The notes under the pieces were generated by a model. It had not been told where the DNA came from. It saw only the letters and a list, made by a program, of their open reading frames with translations, and did no database searches. This document shows, in pieces, positions 11,114 to 20,650 of a DNA stretch of 64,000 bases. The position numbers and the translations under genes were made by a program. The stretch covers positions 3,802,966-3,866,965 of the forward strand of contig NC_061081.1 in NCBI RefSeq assembly GCF_021917145.1, given 5' to 3'. The stretch's first letter is position 1. Every line of letters starts with the position of its first letter. Source of the stretch: Hypomesus transpacificus (lineage: Eukaryota > Chordata > Actinopteri > Osmeriformes > Osmeridae).

Positions 11114-14100
11114 TAGTCAGATGGCTTAACGAAAATACCGATACCGACTGGACAAAAGCACCAAACTTTGCATGGGTCTTCCTTAGGGCTTAGTAGTCAA
11201 ATTTAGCCTAGGAGCCACCCCTCCCCCCTCCCTATTTGATATTTAAGGGTATTTTTCAGAATTCGGGCCCATTTTTCAGAATTCGGCCCATTTCTGTCCA
11301 CAGACAGGGTGTAATTATATTAAAAACGAATTACATCTAATACATTTTAGATCCATTATCCATCATTTTTAAAAGTTGCACATCTTGCTCGAACAAGGCA
11401 TGCTCACCAAGTCACACTCCTGACCCTGCATAAACTCCAGCGGGAGGCATTCCTCCTGAGTGACGGCCCCAAAGATGAAGACTCTTTTAGGATTTGGACA
11501 AACTGTATGAAGGAGAAGAGTCCCACTTTCATGTATTGGTACTTGATCATGAGGTATGAAACCCTGATTCTCATCTTTGTCAGGGCTCACAGAGAGAAGA
11601 ATTTCCCGTTGTATGTAAGAGTCTTGGAGGAACTCACACCACTGTTCTTTGCATTGGATCATGTGAACTACTCCAGATGGATGCCCGTTCATATCAGAGA
11701 TATGAAGTCCCTGCCTACTGCAATCAAAGAGGAGTTCAAGGAGCGTTCTCACTGGGTGCTCTCCAAGACCACCAATACATTCTCTTCAATTCCTTTCGAC
11801 CAAGCACATGAACAAGAAAACAAGATTGTCAAAGGTTCAGGTGGTGCTGTTGGGCTTACAGAGAATCCTGCTGCCTTCAGACGGTGGATGCTCTCTGGAC
11901 CAGAATTAGCCAGACTAATGAAGCAGTTTGAAGGAGTATACCTCCCTGATGAGGAAACAGAGATCTCCACGAACTTCCAGCACCATGAGCAGGGTCTCTC
12001 GACACAAAAGACTTTCCAGAGACAAGTTTCCAGCCTTTCAGAAACCATCAAGCGAATGGGCAATCCCTTCTTGGATGACTTCCCTGATTTAGTAACTCTT
12101 GACAATCGCAACTGCACAGATGAATCAGTAATAGCCACAGTGCGCACTTTGGAGTCCACAGGCAAGGAAAAATACCAAGACTTTGTCAAGAAGGTGCTTG
12201 ATGACCGCACCCACTCTATCCATGACCCAATCAAGAGAAATTCTCTGCAGCTCTTCAGAAAATGTCATCACAAGCAAACATCTAAGCAGGGAAAGAAGAT
12301 CAAAGTGCTTCAGAATAATGTAGCCCTCTTTGGCAGGCTGTACATTTCAATGCAAAGCCGGGATGGAAACTTGGATGATTTCTTTGCACATGAGATACAA
12401 TACTTCCCACCTTCTCTGTCAGACCTTGGCGCACTTCACTTACCAAACACAAAGTCTCACCTGCTCCAATGTCTTGACCAGCCTGGGCAAGCAGAGCCAC
12501 CTTCAACCTACACCGGCAAAGTCCTAGATGGTGCCGTCATCGTCCACTGCTTGCCCACAACCAGAGTAAGCACATTTGATGAGTATGCAGATGCAATATT
12601 CATCCCTTACCTAGAGAGTCAGCTTCGGGATGCAAAAAGATTGGATCTTGTTTGGGACACTTACACCACAGACAATTTGAAAGAGTCTACCCGAGAAAAG
12701 CGAGGCACAGGTGTACGAAGGAAAGTATCAAGTCATACCAAGCTTCCTGGCAATTGGATGGACTTCCTTCGGGACTCAATGAACAAGGAGGAACTGTTTG
12801 GTTTTTTGACTTCCAAGATTAAAGAGTTTAGCTGGCCACAAGACAAGGCTGTCTACGCCACATCAGGGCCAGCTGTGGTATCCATTGGTTCCAGCAGCCC
12901 CATGAACAACTGCAATCAGGAGGAAGCAGACACGAGGCTTGTAGTCCACATTCTTCATGCACTGGAACAATGGGAGACGAAGTTCCCGGTACGTACAGTG
13001 GATACAGATGTCATTGTCATACTTGTTGGCACCTTCCATGACATGCTTGCGACTCAACCTTTGGTCGACATCTGGGTTGCTTTTGGTATGGGCAAGAATT
13101 ACAGGTTTTACCACATCTGTGCAAGCCTCGGGGAGTCACGATCAAAAGGCCTACCTGTGTTCCATGCATACTCTGGCTGTGACACGACCTCTGCATTCAA
13201 TGGAAAAGGCAAGAAGTCAGTATGGCAAGCCTGGCAGTCTTATGAAGATGTTACAGAGACATTTGTATTTCTGGCCAACCATCCCTTCCAGCAGCTCGAA
13301 CTGGATGATGAATCATTCCAGAAGCTCGAGAGACTGACTGTTATTCTGTATGACAAAACCAGCCCTTTGACCTCAGTCAATGAAGCAAGAAAGGAACTTT
13401 TCTGCAAGAAGAATCTGGCAATGGACAAATTGCCACCCACCCAGGATGCACTGCTCCAGCACCTGAGACGAGCAGTGTATCAAGCAGGAATCTGGACTAC
13501 CAGCACACAAACACAGCAGGTGGTTCCTTCTCCACAACAGTATGCCTGGAACAAGGTATCCAACTTATGGGTGCCTGTTTGGATGACAACTCCAGAAGTT
13601 TCAAGAGCGTGCAGGGAGCTCATTAAATGTTCCTGCAAAGGAGACTGTTCCAACTGCAGCTGTGACAAAGCAAACTTGGACTGTTCACCACTTTGCAAAT
13701 GTAAATGTGTTCTGGACTTCTGAGAGTGTTAACTGTTTTTGAATAAATTCTGAGTTCTTTCCTGCATTGGGTCTGCGTTTGAGTCCCTTCCTGCAATTCT
13801 TAACACAGGCTGGACAAAAGCACCCAACATGCCCTGCTGCCCCCTCCCCCGAACTCCCCCTCCCCCACAGACTCTCCCCCACCCTCTGGTGATAAATAAT
13901 GTTTGAGATACGGCAGGACGAAAACTATGGTGGCGGACAACACCAAAACACAGATATTGTACCACTAAACACCAATAAAATGTGTTAAAATCATTAGTAG
14001 GAGCAACCATAAAAAAAGTCTAGGCTTGTTTTTGTTTATACTAATTAATGGATCTAAAATGTTTTAGATGTAATTCGTTTTTAATATAATTACACCCTGT

Positions 14101-14300
14101 CTGTGGACAGAAATGGGGCTAATTCTGAAAAATGGGCCCGAATTCTGAAAAATACCCTTAAATATTAAATAGGGAGGGGGGAGGGGTGGCTCCTAGGCTA
14201 AAAGTGACTACCAAGCCCTAAGGAAGCCTCATGCTAAATTTGGTGCTTTTGTCCGCCCGGTAACGGTAATGTCGAAAATACTCGTTAAGCCACCTGACTA
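11114..14300 (+). mobile_element. Academ-like DNA transposon with long TIRs and a FEN/XPG-type ORF
   Basis: About 240 bp at the left (11114-11350) recur inverted at the right (about 14050-14300), starting TAGTCAGATGGCTTAACG on the left. Flanking TAG at 11111-11113 and 14301-14303 would be a 3-bp duplication, although the right side abuts another transposon, so this is not secure. The interior holds one long ORF (11507-13723). From memory, Academ elements have 3-4 bp duplications and in some lineages an XPG-type nuclease, which is why I use that name. The right TIR touches the TAGACC element at 14299. Confidence 0.75.
11507..13723 (+). CDS. Transposon protein with FEN1/XPG-like nuclease layout and C-terminal Cys-rich motif (738 aa)
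   Basis: The frame is open upstream of the first Met as well: VAHLARTRHAHQVTLL and LLSDGPKDEDSFRIW precede it, so the true start or an earlier exon probably lies left of 11507. Residues about 30-130 carry the family block with YSRWMPVHIRDM, FDQAHEQENK and FRRWMLSGPELARL. The nuclease layout follows: D341 (VLDGAVIVH), D384 (LVWDTYT), E473/D475 (EEADTR), D499/D501 (TVDTDVIV) and D559 (YSGCDTTSAF, then GKGKKS). Order and spacing match the seven catalytic acidic residues of FEN1 and the helix-hairpin region behind the last one. The C-terminus (about 709-736) is a CXC-type cluster, CSCKGDCSNCSCDK then CSPLCKCKC. Related proteins, often labelled Tesmin/TSO1-like CXC-domain proteins, are frequent in fish and cnidarian genomes (recalled, not searched). 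No in-frame stop; it may be intact in this part. Confidence 0.8.
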   Translation: MKEKSPTFMYWYLIMRYETLILIFVRAHREKNFPLYVRVLEELTPLFFALDHVNYSRWMPVHIRDMKSLPTAIKEEFKERSHWVLSKTTNTFSSIPFDQAHEQENKIVKGSGGAVGLTENPAAFRRWMLSGPELARLMKQFEGVYLPDEETEISTNFQHHEQGLSTQKTFQRQVSSLSETIKRMGNPFLDDFPDLVTLDNRNCTDESVIATVRTLESTGKEKYQDFVKKVLDDRTHSIHDPIKRNSLQLFRKCHHKQTSKQGKKIKVLQNNVALFGRLYISMQSRDGNLDDFFAHEIQYFPPSLSDLGALHLPNTKSHLLQCLDQPGQAEPPSTYTGKVLDGAVIVHCLPTTRVSTFDEYADAIFIPYLESQLRDAKRLDLVWDTYTTDNLKESTREKRGTGVRRKVSSHTKLPGNWMDFLRDSMNKEELFGFLTSKIKEFSWPQDKAVYATSGPAVVSIGSSSPMNNCNQEEADTRLVVHILHALEQWETKFPVRTVDTDVIVILVGTFHDMLATQPLVDIWVAFGMGKNYRFYHICASLGESRSKGLPVFHAYSGCDTTSAFNGKGKKSVWQAWQSYEDVTETFVFLANHPFQQLELDDESFQKLERLTVILYDKTSPLTSVNEARKELFCKKNLAMDKLPPTQDALLQHLRRAVYQAGIWTTSTQTQQVVPSPQQYAWNKVSNLWVPVWMTTPEVSRACRELIKCSCKGDCSNCSCDKANLDCSPLCKCKCVLDF

Positions 14301-15211
14301 TAGACCAATTATTTGTTTGTAAACAATCGGGATGCGCGCGCAACGTGGCTGCAGAAAGCCGGGAAAGGATAGCATTTTAAATGGCAAAAGTACCACACGG
14401 ATAATACAAGTTAGGTTTAAAAAGACCAAAAGCGTCGAGGATGACATGCCTCTAGGAGAGAAAGCGGTTACCCAATGATCTGTCGCATCAGAATTTTTAT
14501 TTGGGTCACGAAAATCTTGAAATTTGAGTGAGAATGTCGCCCGGTACAGACCGCATAGTCGAGCGGCAACCATGTCTTCACGTCATGTCACAAAGTTCAT
14601 AATTTTACACTTTTACAGTCAATTCTACATTTAAAAAGTCTTTCAAGAGATATGGGAATTCTGCTTTTAGTCAGCTGGTCCGATTATTTTTCTGATTTGT
14701 TTAAACTGGCAATCTGAGTGAGACTACATCCCAGTTACACTGTTTTGACGTTAGCCTCAGTCAGACTCGCTCACTGGCAGTGTGCACAATGTTGTATTTC
14801 ACTCCATTCTACACCAGAAACGTCAGGGAGGACTGCCTAATGTAGATACGAGTCTGGTGAAGATAGCCAGAATCTCGGATTTCTTTAACCTGTCTGTTTC
14901 ATTCGTCATTTGCCGGAGAAAGCGACCTCCGGTAGCCAGGCTAGTTTTGCCCAATCACTTGGACAGGCTATTTAAGGGTATCGGGTCAAGTGACGTTTGT
15001 GCATAGACAAGTGAACGTAAATGTATTTGTCCAAAGGCCAAGAGCCTCAAAAAGTTAATATCAAGCCCTGCAATCCAGTGGCCAGAGATATATGATGACC
15101 TGAACGACACTTCAAGAGTAACAGAACGGGGAGAAGTTCGTCTTTTGAAACCCACATGCGCAGTTGAGACTGCTTGACAGTTGTGTGACGTAGGGTGATA
15201 ATTGGTCTATA
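14299..15211 (-). mobile_element. TAGACC element, copy 2 (inverted, full length)
   Basis: The same 14-base inverted ends as at 5354-6258, on the opposite strand, 913 bp. The left end shares its TA with the end of the Academ-like element. Internal ORFs (14298-14573, 14782-15006, 15047-15280) are mirrored in copy 1 with changes and look non-coding. Confidence 0.82.
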
Positions 15212-15268
15212 GGGGGAAGGGGTAACAGTGCGTTCACACTGCAGCGACGCGAATCGCTTGCCATCGCT

Positions 15269-18200
15269 CAGCGTTGCCAACTTAGCGATTTTGTCGCTAG
15301 ATTTAGCGACTTTTCAGACCCCTTTGGCGACTTTTTTTCAAAAAAGCGACAAGCGACAAATGTAGCTTCTTTTCTGGAGTTATTGGTGACTTTTGACTTT
15401 TTGAGGTGAAAACACGTATCGCTATGACTCTTCGCAACGAGCAGCGGGTGCCTGCGCGGCCCCTCCCTTCCCCGTTTCCAAGCACTTACAGGCGGCCTCA
15501 TTCCTCGCGCAGAAGTCCCTCCCAGCTGTCTCCTGTTAGCAGGTTAGCAGGAGCTAACAGGAGACGTTCACGGCTCAGCATCCAAGCTGCAAATGAATCC
15601 GCGTCCCGGCCAGCAAGCTGCCGCTGACTGATCCCGCCCCCTGACGTACAGTCAGGGCGGGATAATGTATATTTTCTTTGTCTAAATAAAATAATAAAAT
15701 CACTGCACTAAATAAATCACTGTGTTATATATAGTTTGACTCACACTGCCTCAGGCTCAGTCACTCACTCACCTCACCTCGTCCACTGTATGTGTGTGCC
15801 TCTGTGACACAAACTTTCTTTACCATGTCTAAACTTTACCAGCAGAAATACAGAAAGGAGTGGGAGGCAAACACAGCTTTTAAGGGATGGTTAAAGCCAT
15901 TTATTGGAGATATTGGACGAGCATACTGCCATTACTGCAAAGTGGATTTCTATGCTAAAATCAGTGATGTGAAGAAACACAGTACAACCCTAAAACACAT
16001 TCAAAAGGCAAAGCCTTATAACTTAGCAGCACAAACAACGCTGCCATTTATGGTAGGCAAAATTGATAGCTCCAAAAAGGCTGAGGCTACCATAGCATTA
16101 GCCATTGCTGAACACTGCTCCCTCCTAGCATGTGACCACATTGGGGAAGCATGTAGGTCAGCCTTTTCTGACTCCGCTGCTGCTTCGCATTTCAGAATGC
16201 ACAGGACTAAGTGCACTGAAATGATCAATGGTGTCCTAGCACCTTACTTCTTGAAAAAGTTGGTGGCAGATGTGGGTGAGCAGCATTTTAGCCTCCTCCT
16301 CGATGAGGCCACAGACATCAGTGTGTCTAAGTACCTGGGTGTTGTCATCAGATACTTTAGTGAAACTAAAGGGACAGTGGTATCTACATTTCTGGGGCTT
16401 GTTGAGCTGGAGGGAGGAGATGCACATTCTATTGCCCGTGCTGTGGTGGCTTTTTTAGAAAAGTGCTCTCTTGTTAAAGAGAAGCTCCTTGGGATAGGGA
16501 CTGACAATGCCTCTGTAATGACAGGGATAAATAATGGGGTCCATGCAGTGCTCAAACATGAGTATGGCCTTAAAGATCTGGTCCTCATCCGTTGTGCGTG
16601 TCACTCCCTGCAGCTTGCTGTCACCCATGCATCGAATGAGACGATCCCACGCAGTGTGGAGTACCTTGTAAGGGAGACATATAAATGGTTTTCAGTGTCT
16701 TCCAAACGCAGGGAGGCATACAAGGCCATTTATGAGACCATTAACTGTGGGGAGAAACCATTACAGATCACAAAGGTGTGTGCCACACGTTGGCTCTCTA
16801 TTGAGCCCGCAGTCTCACGCATTTTGGACCAATGGGAGGAGCTCAAGCTGCATTTTGAGGTCACCAAGTCGAGTGAGCACTGCTACATGGCTGAGGTGTT
16901 ATACTCCAATGTGCTATACTTGACCTTTCTGAAGTCAGTGCTGGGAGAGGTACAGTTGGCCATGAAAGCGTTTGAGGGAGAGCAGGTCGATCCTCTCAAG
17001 CTACTTGACAGCTTGGTGAGCCTCATTAAGTCTGTGAGCAGCAGGGTCCTGAATCCACTGGCAAAGGTGGATGTCTTGAAAGGGCCTCTCGATGGATACA
17101 TAAGTCCTGTTCCATACCTCGGTTTCCTTTTTGATTCAAAGGCAGCTGAGCTCCACCTTGCGCCTGACGATGAGCAGAATGTCAGAAAACGGTGTGTCGC
17201 CTTCACTATCTCCCTCACCAATGAGCTGAGGATGAGACTGCCTGAGAACATGGAGACATTGAAACACATGTCAGTTTTCAATGTACAGGAAACTCTGAAG
17301 CACAATAAGAGCCCAGCAGAAATGGTCACATTTGCAAAGCTCCTTGGCTTCTCACCTGAAGCAATAGACAAGATTGTCCAGCAATGGCGTACCATCCACC
17401 TCAGTGTCTGGACTGAGAAAAAGAACACGCTGAGCTTCTGGAGTGAGATTTGGAGGTTCAGGGACGCAGCTGGTCTCAATCCATTCCAGGAACTCGCCAT
17501 GGCTGCTGTGGCTGTGTTGTCTTTGCCACACTCAAATGCTGAAGTTGAGAGAGTGTTCAGCCAGATGAGTGTGGTGAAGACCAAACTCAGGAACAGGATG
17601 TCCTTGCAAACCCTGAACTCCATCCTATACATTAGATATGGATTAAAGCTGTCAGGTGAGGCTTGCTTTGAGCACCAGCTGCCTGATCACATTCTGAAAC
17701 TGTTTGGAACCTCACCTGCTTATTCATTCAAGGCAGCTCCTTCAGCTGAACCTGCAGTGGAGAGCCTGAGTGACGATGAAGAGTCACTGGTTCTGTGAGC
17801 TAGCACAGCCTGTCTGTGTTTTTGGCTTCAGACCTCCCTCCACACCTGCAATTAGAGCAAGACTAGTTAACATCATCACAAAAAAAGTGTTAGTTAAAAA
17901 TGTTCATATATAACTGTGACTTGTTTTAGGCTCCTAAGTGGACCATAAGGTTAAAACAAAGCTAAAGAAGAAAAAAAACATATTAAAAACAAAAAACTTA
18001 AAAAAAAATAAAAACTTGAATAGGCCTAACTGCCAGAGTGGGCAATTTAAATTGTTAATGTATATTGTACACAACACATGTTATGTTTAAAAGTGTTCAT
18101 GTTTAAATGTTACCTGTTGTAGGCTCCTACGCGGACCATAAAGTTAAAAAACAAACTTAATTAAAAAATATATATATACAAAATAAAATTTTAAAAAAAC

Positions 18201-18777
18201 CTAAGTAACTCTGCCAAAGTGTTCCTTTTTGGTCACTTTTGCCGGTCCCAAGCCCGGATAAAGGAGGAGGGTTGGAATTAATAATTTGTATTTCTAAACA
18301 TATTTGAGCTGTTCTTACCTGTCGTGCACAGTCCATGTCCATGGCGTTTCTTCTAAGGTTCTTACCTCATTGTTCTCTTGCTCACTTTTCGCGCGAGCGG
18401 GAAACGTTTCAGTGACGACGTCACGACGCCGTGCTCCACCAATCAGAGACGTCGGTGTGACGCTCAAGGATCATGGGTAGTGTAGTTCTTCTTCCAGAGA
18501 TCGCCAATAAACTATGTTTTTCTTAAAACGAGGTTGATACCATGCAAACTTGTGTCATGTACAGTACCTTGTATCAAGTCATATAAGTCTCCCTTAGATG
18601 GTGATGAAATTAGGGCTAATAATCTCTTAGAATAGGTCCATGATAATAATCCGCTATGGCTATGGAGAAAATGAATGGGATTTTTACTTCCGGGTATGCA
18701 AATTAGGCGATGACGTCATCTAGCGACTTTTAGAACAGCCAATAGCGACTTTCCTCACTGAAGAGTTGGCAACACTG
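15269..18777 (+). mobile_element. Autonomous hAT transposon, 3.5 kb
   Basis: Inverted ends: CAGCGTTGCCAACTTAGCGA at 15269 and the complement of CAGTGTTGCCAACTCTTCAG ending at 18777. Subterminal TAGCGACTTT motifs recur in both ends. A full transposase ORF lies inside. The flanking 8-mers (CCATCGCT, CGGGGGCG) do not match. Against the intact right arm of the host hairpin about 24 bp are missing at the insertion point, so the duplication was probably lost in a small deletion. The 1-kb tail after the ORF (17799-18777) has no further gene. Confidence 0.88.
15792..17798 (+). CDS. hAT-family transposase, BED finger type, apparently intact (668 aa)
   Basis: The protein cuts and pastes hAT elements in the nucleus. 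An N-terminal BED-type zinc finger is seen: C46-x2-C49, H63-x5-H69 (YCHYCKVDF, VKKHSTTLKH). The RNase H-like core begins at LLLDEATD (D171), the second acidic residue lies in GIGTDNASVMTG (D238), and CACHSLQLAV and ATRWLS follow. The C-terminal hATC dimerisation region contains LPHSNAEVERVFS and KTKLRNRMS, near residues 575-610, with the third catalytic Glu expected there. A second Met at residue 12 (MSKLYQQKY) is as good a start. There is no internal stop or frameshift, which is unusual among the decayed elements around it and suggests recent activity. The protein resembles the ZNF862/ZBED-like group of vertebrate hAT genes. Confidence 0.9.
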   Translation: MCASVTQTFFTMSKLYQQKYRKEWEANTAFKGWLKPFIGDIGRAYCHYCKVDFYAKISDVKKHSTTLKHIQKAKPYNLAAQTTLPFMVGKIDSSKKAEATIALAIAEHCSLLACDHIGEACRSAFSDSAAASHFRMHRTKCTEMINGVLAPYFLKKLVADVGEQHFSLLLDEATDISVSKYLGVVIRYFSETKGTVVSTFLGLVELEGGDAHSIARAVVAFLEKCSLVKEKLLGIGTDNASVMTGINNGVHAVLKHEYGLKDLVLIRCACHSLQLAVTHASNETIPRSVEYLVRETYKWFSVSSKRREAYKAIYETINCGEKPLQITKVCATRWLSIEPAVSRILDQWEELKLHFEVTKSSEHCYMAEVLYSNVLYLTFLKSVLGEVQLAMKAFEGEQVDPLKLLDSLVSLIKSVSSRVLNPLAKVDVLKGPLDGYISPVPYLGFLFDSKAAELHLAPDDEQNVRKRCVAFTISLTNELRMRLPENMETLKHMSVFNVQETLKHNKSPAEMVTFAKLLGFSPEAIDKIVQQWRTIHLSVWTEKKNTLSFWSEIWRFRDAAGLNPFQELAMAAVAVLSLPHSNAEVERVFSQMSVVKTKLRNRMSLQTLNSILYIRYGLKLSGEACFEHQLPDHILKLFGTSPAYSFKAAPSAEPAVESLSDDEESLVL

Positions 18778-20092
18778 CGGGGGCGTTTCAAACAGATACA
18801 TGTAGAATGTAGTTCTCTAAAGTCACTATTGTAGTTGTCATGGCCAAGTGTGCAGACTTGGGTTTACGTAGTTGCAACATCTATCAAATACAACTTGTAT
18901 ACAACATACAAAACTGTTTAATAGACATACACGTTGACATGTGTAAAAAACGTTTTACTATATTCCTCAGTCTCTGCTAATCTGTCGATACGATAGGGAG
19001 TTCCAGCCGGGCTAGCTAACTAGTTACCACAGAACGAAGTTACGTAATTTGACTAAACTGAATTTGAAAGTACAAGCACCCACAACTTCGGCAAACCTTG
19101 CGCCATGCATTGTTTTTTTTTAATTAATATCTCTGTACAAATACAGCTAGTATGTATCTTACAGGACTGGGTAAGCAGCCACACAAACGATTAGTTTCTC
19201 CTCCACCTTGAAACCTAGAAAGCTAGAAATGTTTGCCATGGTTGTTACCAGAGCCATAGAAAATGAATTATATAGAAAAATGAACAACATTTTCTATGGC
19301 TCTGGTTGTTACGTTACGAGAAACAAGAAAACACTCCGATTGGCCATTGCTAGCGAAAATCGCGTTCACACTGCAGCGACGCGATGCGAGCGACAACATG
19401 TTTTCCATTAATTTTCTATGAAGCCAGGCGAATCGCTTGCGTGCTGCATTGTGGGTAGCGACGCGACAGAGTTGAGATTTTCTCAACTTTATGCAAATGA
19501 GGAGCGATTTTCGCTAGCGATGGCCAATCGGAGTGTTTTCTTGTTTCTCCTAACGTAGCAACCATGGCAAACATTTCTAGCTTTCTAGGTTTCAAGGTGA
19601 AGGAGAAACTAATCGTTTGTGTGGCTGCTTACCCAGTCCAGTACGATACATAGCTGTATTTGTACAGAGATGTTCATTAAAAAAAAACAATGCATGGCGC
19701 AAGGTTGCCGAAGTTGTTGGTGCTTGTACTTTCTAATTCAGTCTAGTGACATTACGTAACTTCGTTCTGTGGTAACTAGATAGCTAGCCCGGCTGGAACT
19801 CCCTATAGTATCGACAAATTAGCAGAGACTGAGGAATATATTAAAACGTTTTTTACACATGTCAACGTGTATGTCTATTAAACAGTTTTGAATGTTGTAT
19901 ACAAGTTGTATTTTGATCGATGTTGTAACTACGTAAACCTAAGTCTGCACACTTGGCCATGACAACTACAACAGTGACTTTAGAGAACTACATTCTACAT
20001 TTATCTGTTTGAAACGCCCCCGAGCGTGGTGAACTGTGGGAAGGCAAGCGATGGCAAGTGATTCGCGTCGCTGCAGTGTGAACGCACTGTTA

Positions 20093-20650
20093 GGGAGTCC
20101 TGGATCGCATATCCCGCCTCTGCAGGAAGTGAAAACAAAACAAGGGCGATCAGAGCAAGAAATTAGTGATCATGTGACCTCACAGCTAAAGGATCGCAGT
20201 TGAAACGCATTGAGAGGGACGGTGTTGTTTACTTAGTGTCAAATAGAGCGACATGTAACTTGACTTTTTATAATTTATGCTTGGCTAAATCCGTAGGATT
20301 AGCCGTTCAACGGCCTATAACCGGTAGCGGCGACGAACGAACGGTCTGCAAAGTGAGTAACTCACAGTTAAGTAGCAGGCTACATGCATACGTCCATTCG
20401 ACGTTTCAGCCATATAAAGATTGACTTTTATTTCAAGGTGATCTGTCCCGGACTGGTATGCTAAGAAGAATAGCGAGTCTGGCTGTAAATTGTAAAACAG
20501 AAAACGTTGCGAAATTTGAGGTACGGTAGGGATTGGTGTTATACGCCAAGTATGAGGCAATATCCTCAAAAACGACAAACAACTAATCGTAATTGTTTGA
20601 CATTTGCATTATGTTAAAGCTCTTTACCTTGCTTTTTATTTCAGTTAAAA
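20093..20650. promoter_or_regulatory. kyat1 upstream region and probable 5' untranslated exon
   Basis: A donor-like CAAA|GTGAGT near 20350 and the acceptor TTTCAG just before 20645 suggest an untranslated first exon spliced to the coding start. No promoter element is certain. The fold-back element ends directly upstream at 20092. Confidence 0.45.

Larger units (their letters stand above)
15223..20092. mobile_element. Fold-back element carrying an inserted hAT transposon
   Basis: Left end TAACAGTGCGTTCACACTG; right end is its complement, ending at 20092. The segment 18778-19340 is repeated inverted at about 19500-20050, so the whole is a long hairpin with a loop near 19340-19500 that holds another GCGTTCACACTGCAGCGAC. 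GGG sits on both outer sides (15220-15222 region and 20093-20095), a possible 3-bp duplication. The left arm is opened by the hAT at 15269-18777. Confidence 0.7.

Noticed and set aside
16883..17632. 249-codon minus-strand ORF
   Set aside because: Lies antisense within the hAT transposase and has no domain.
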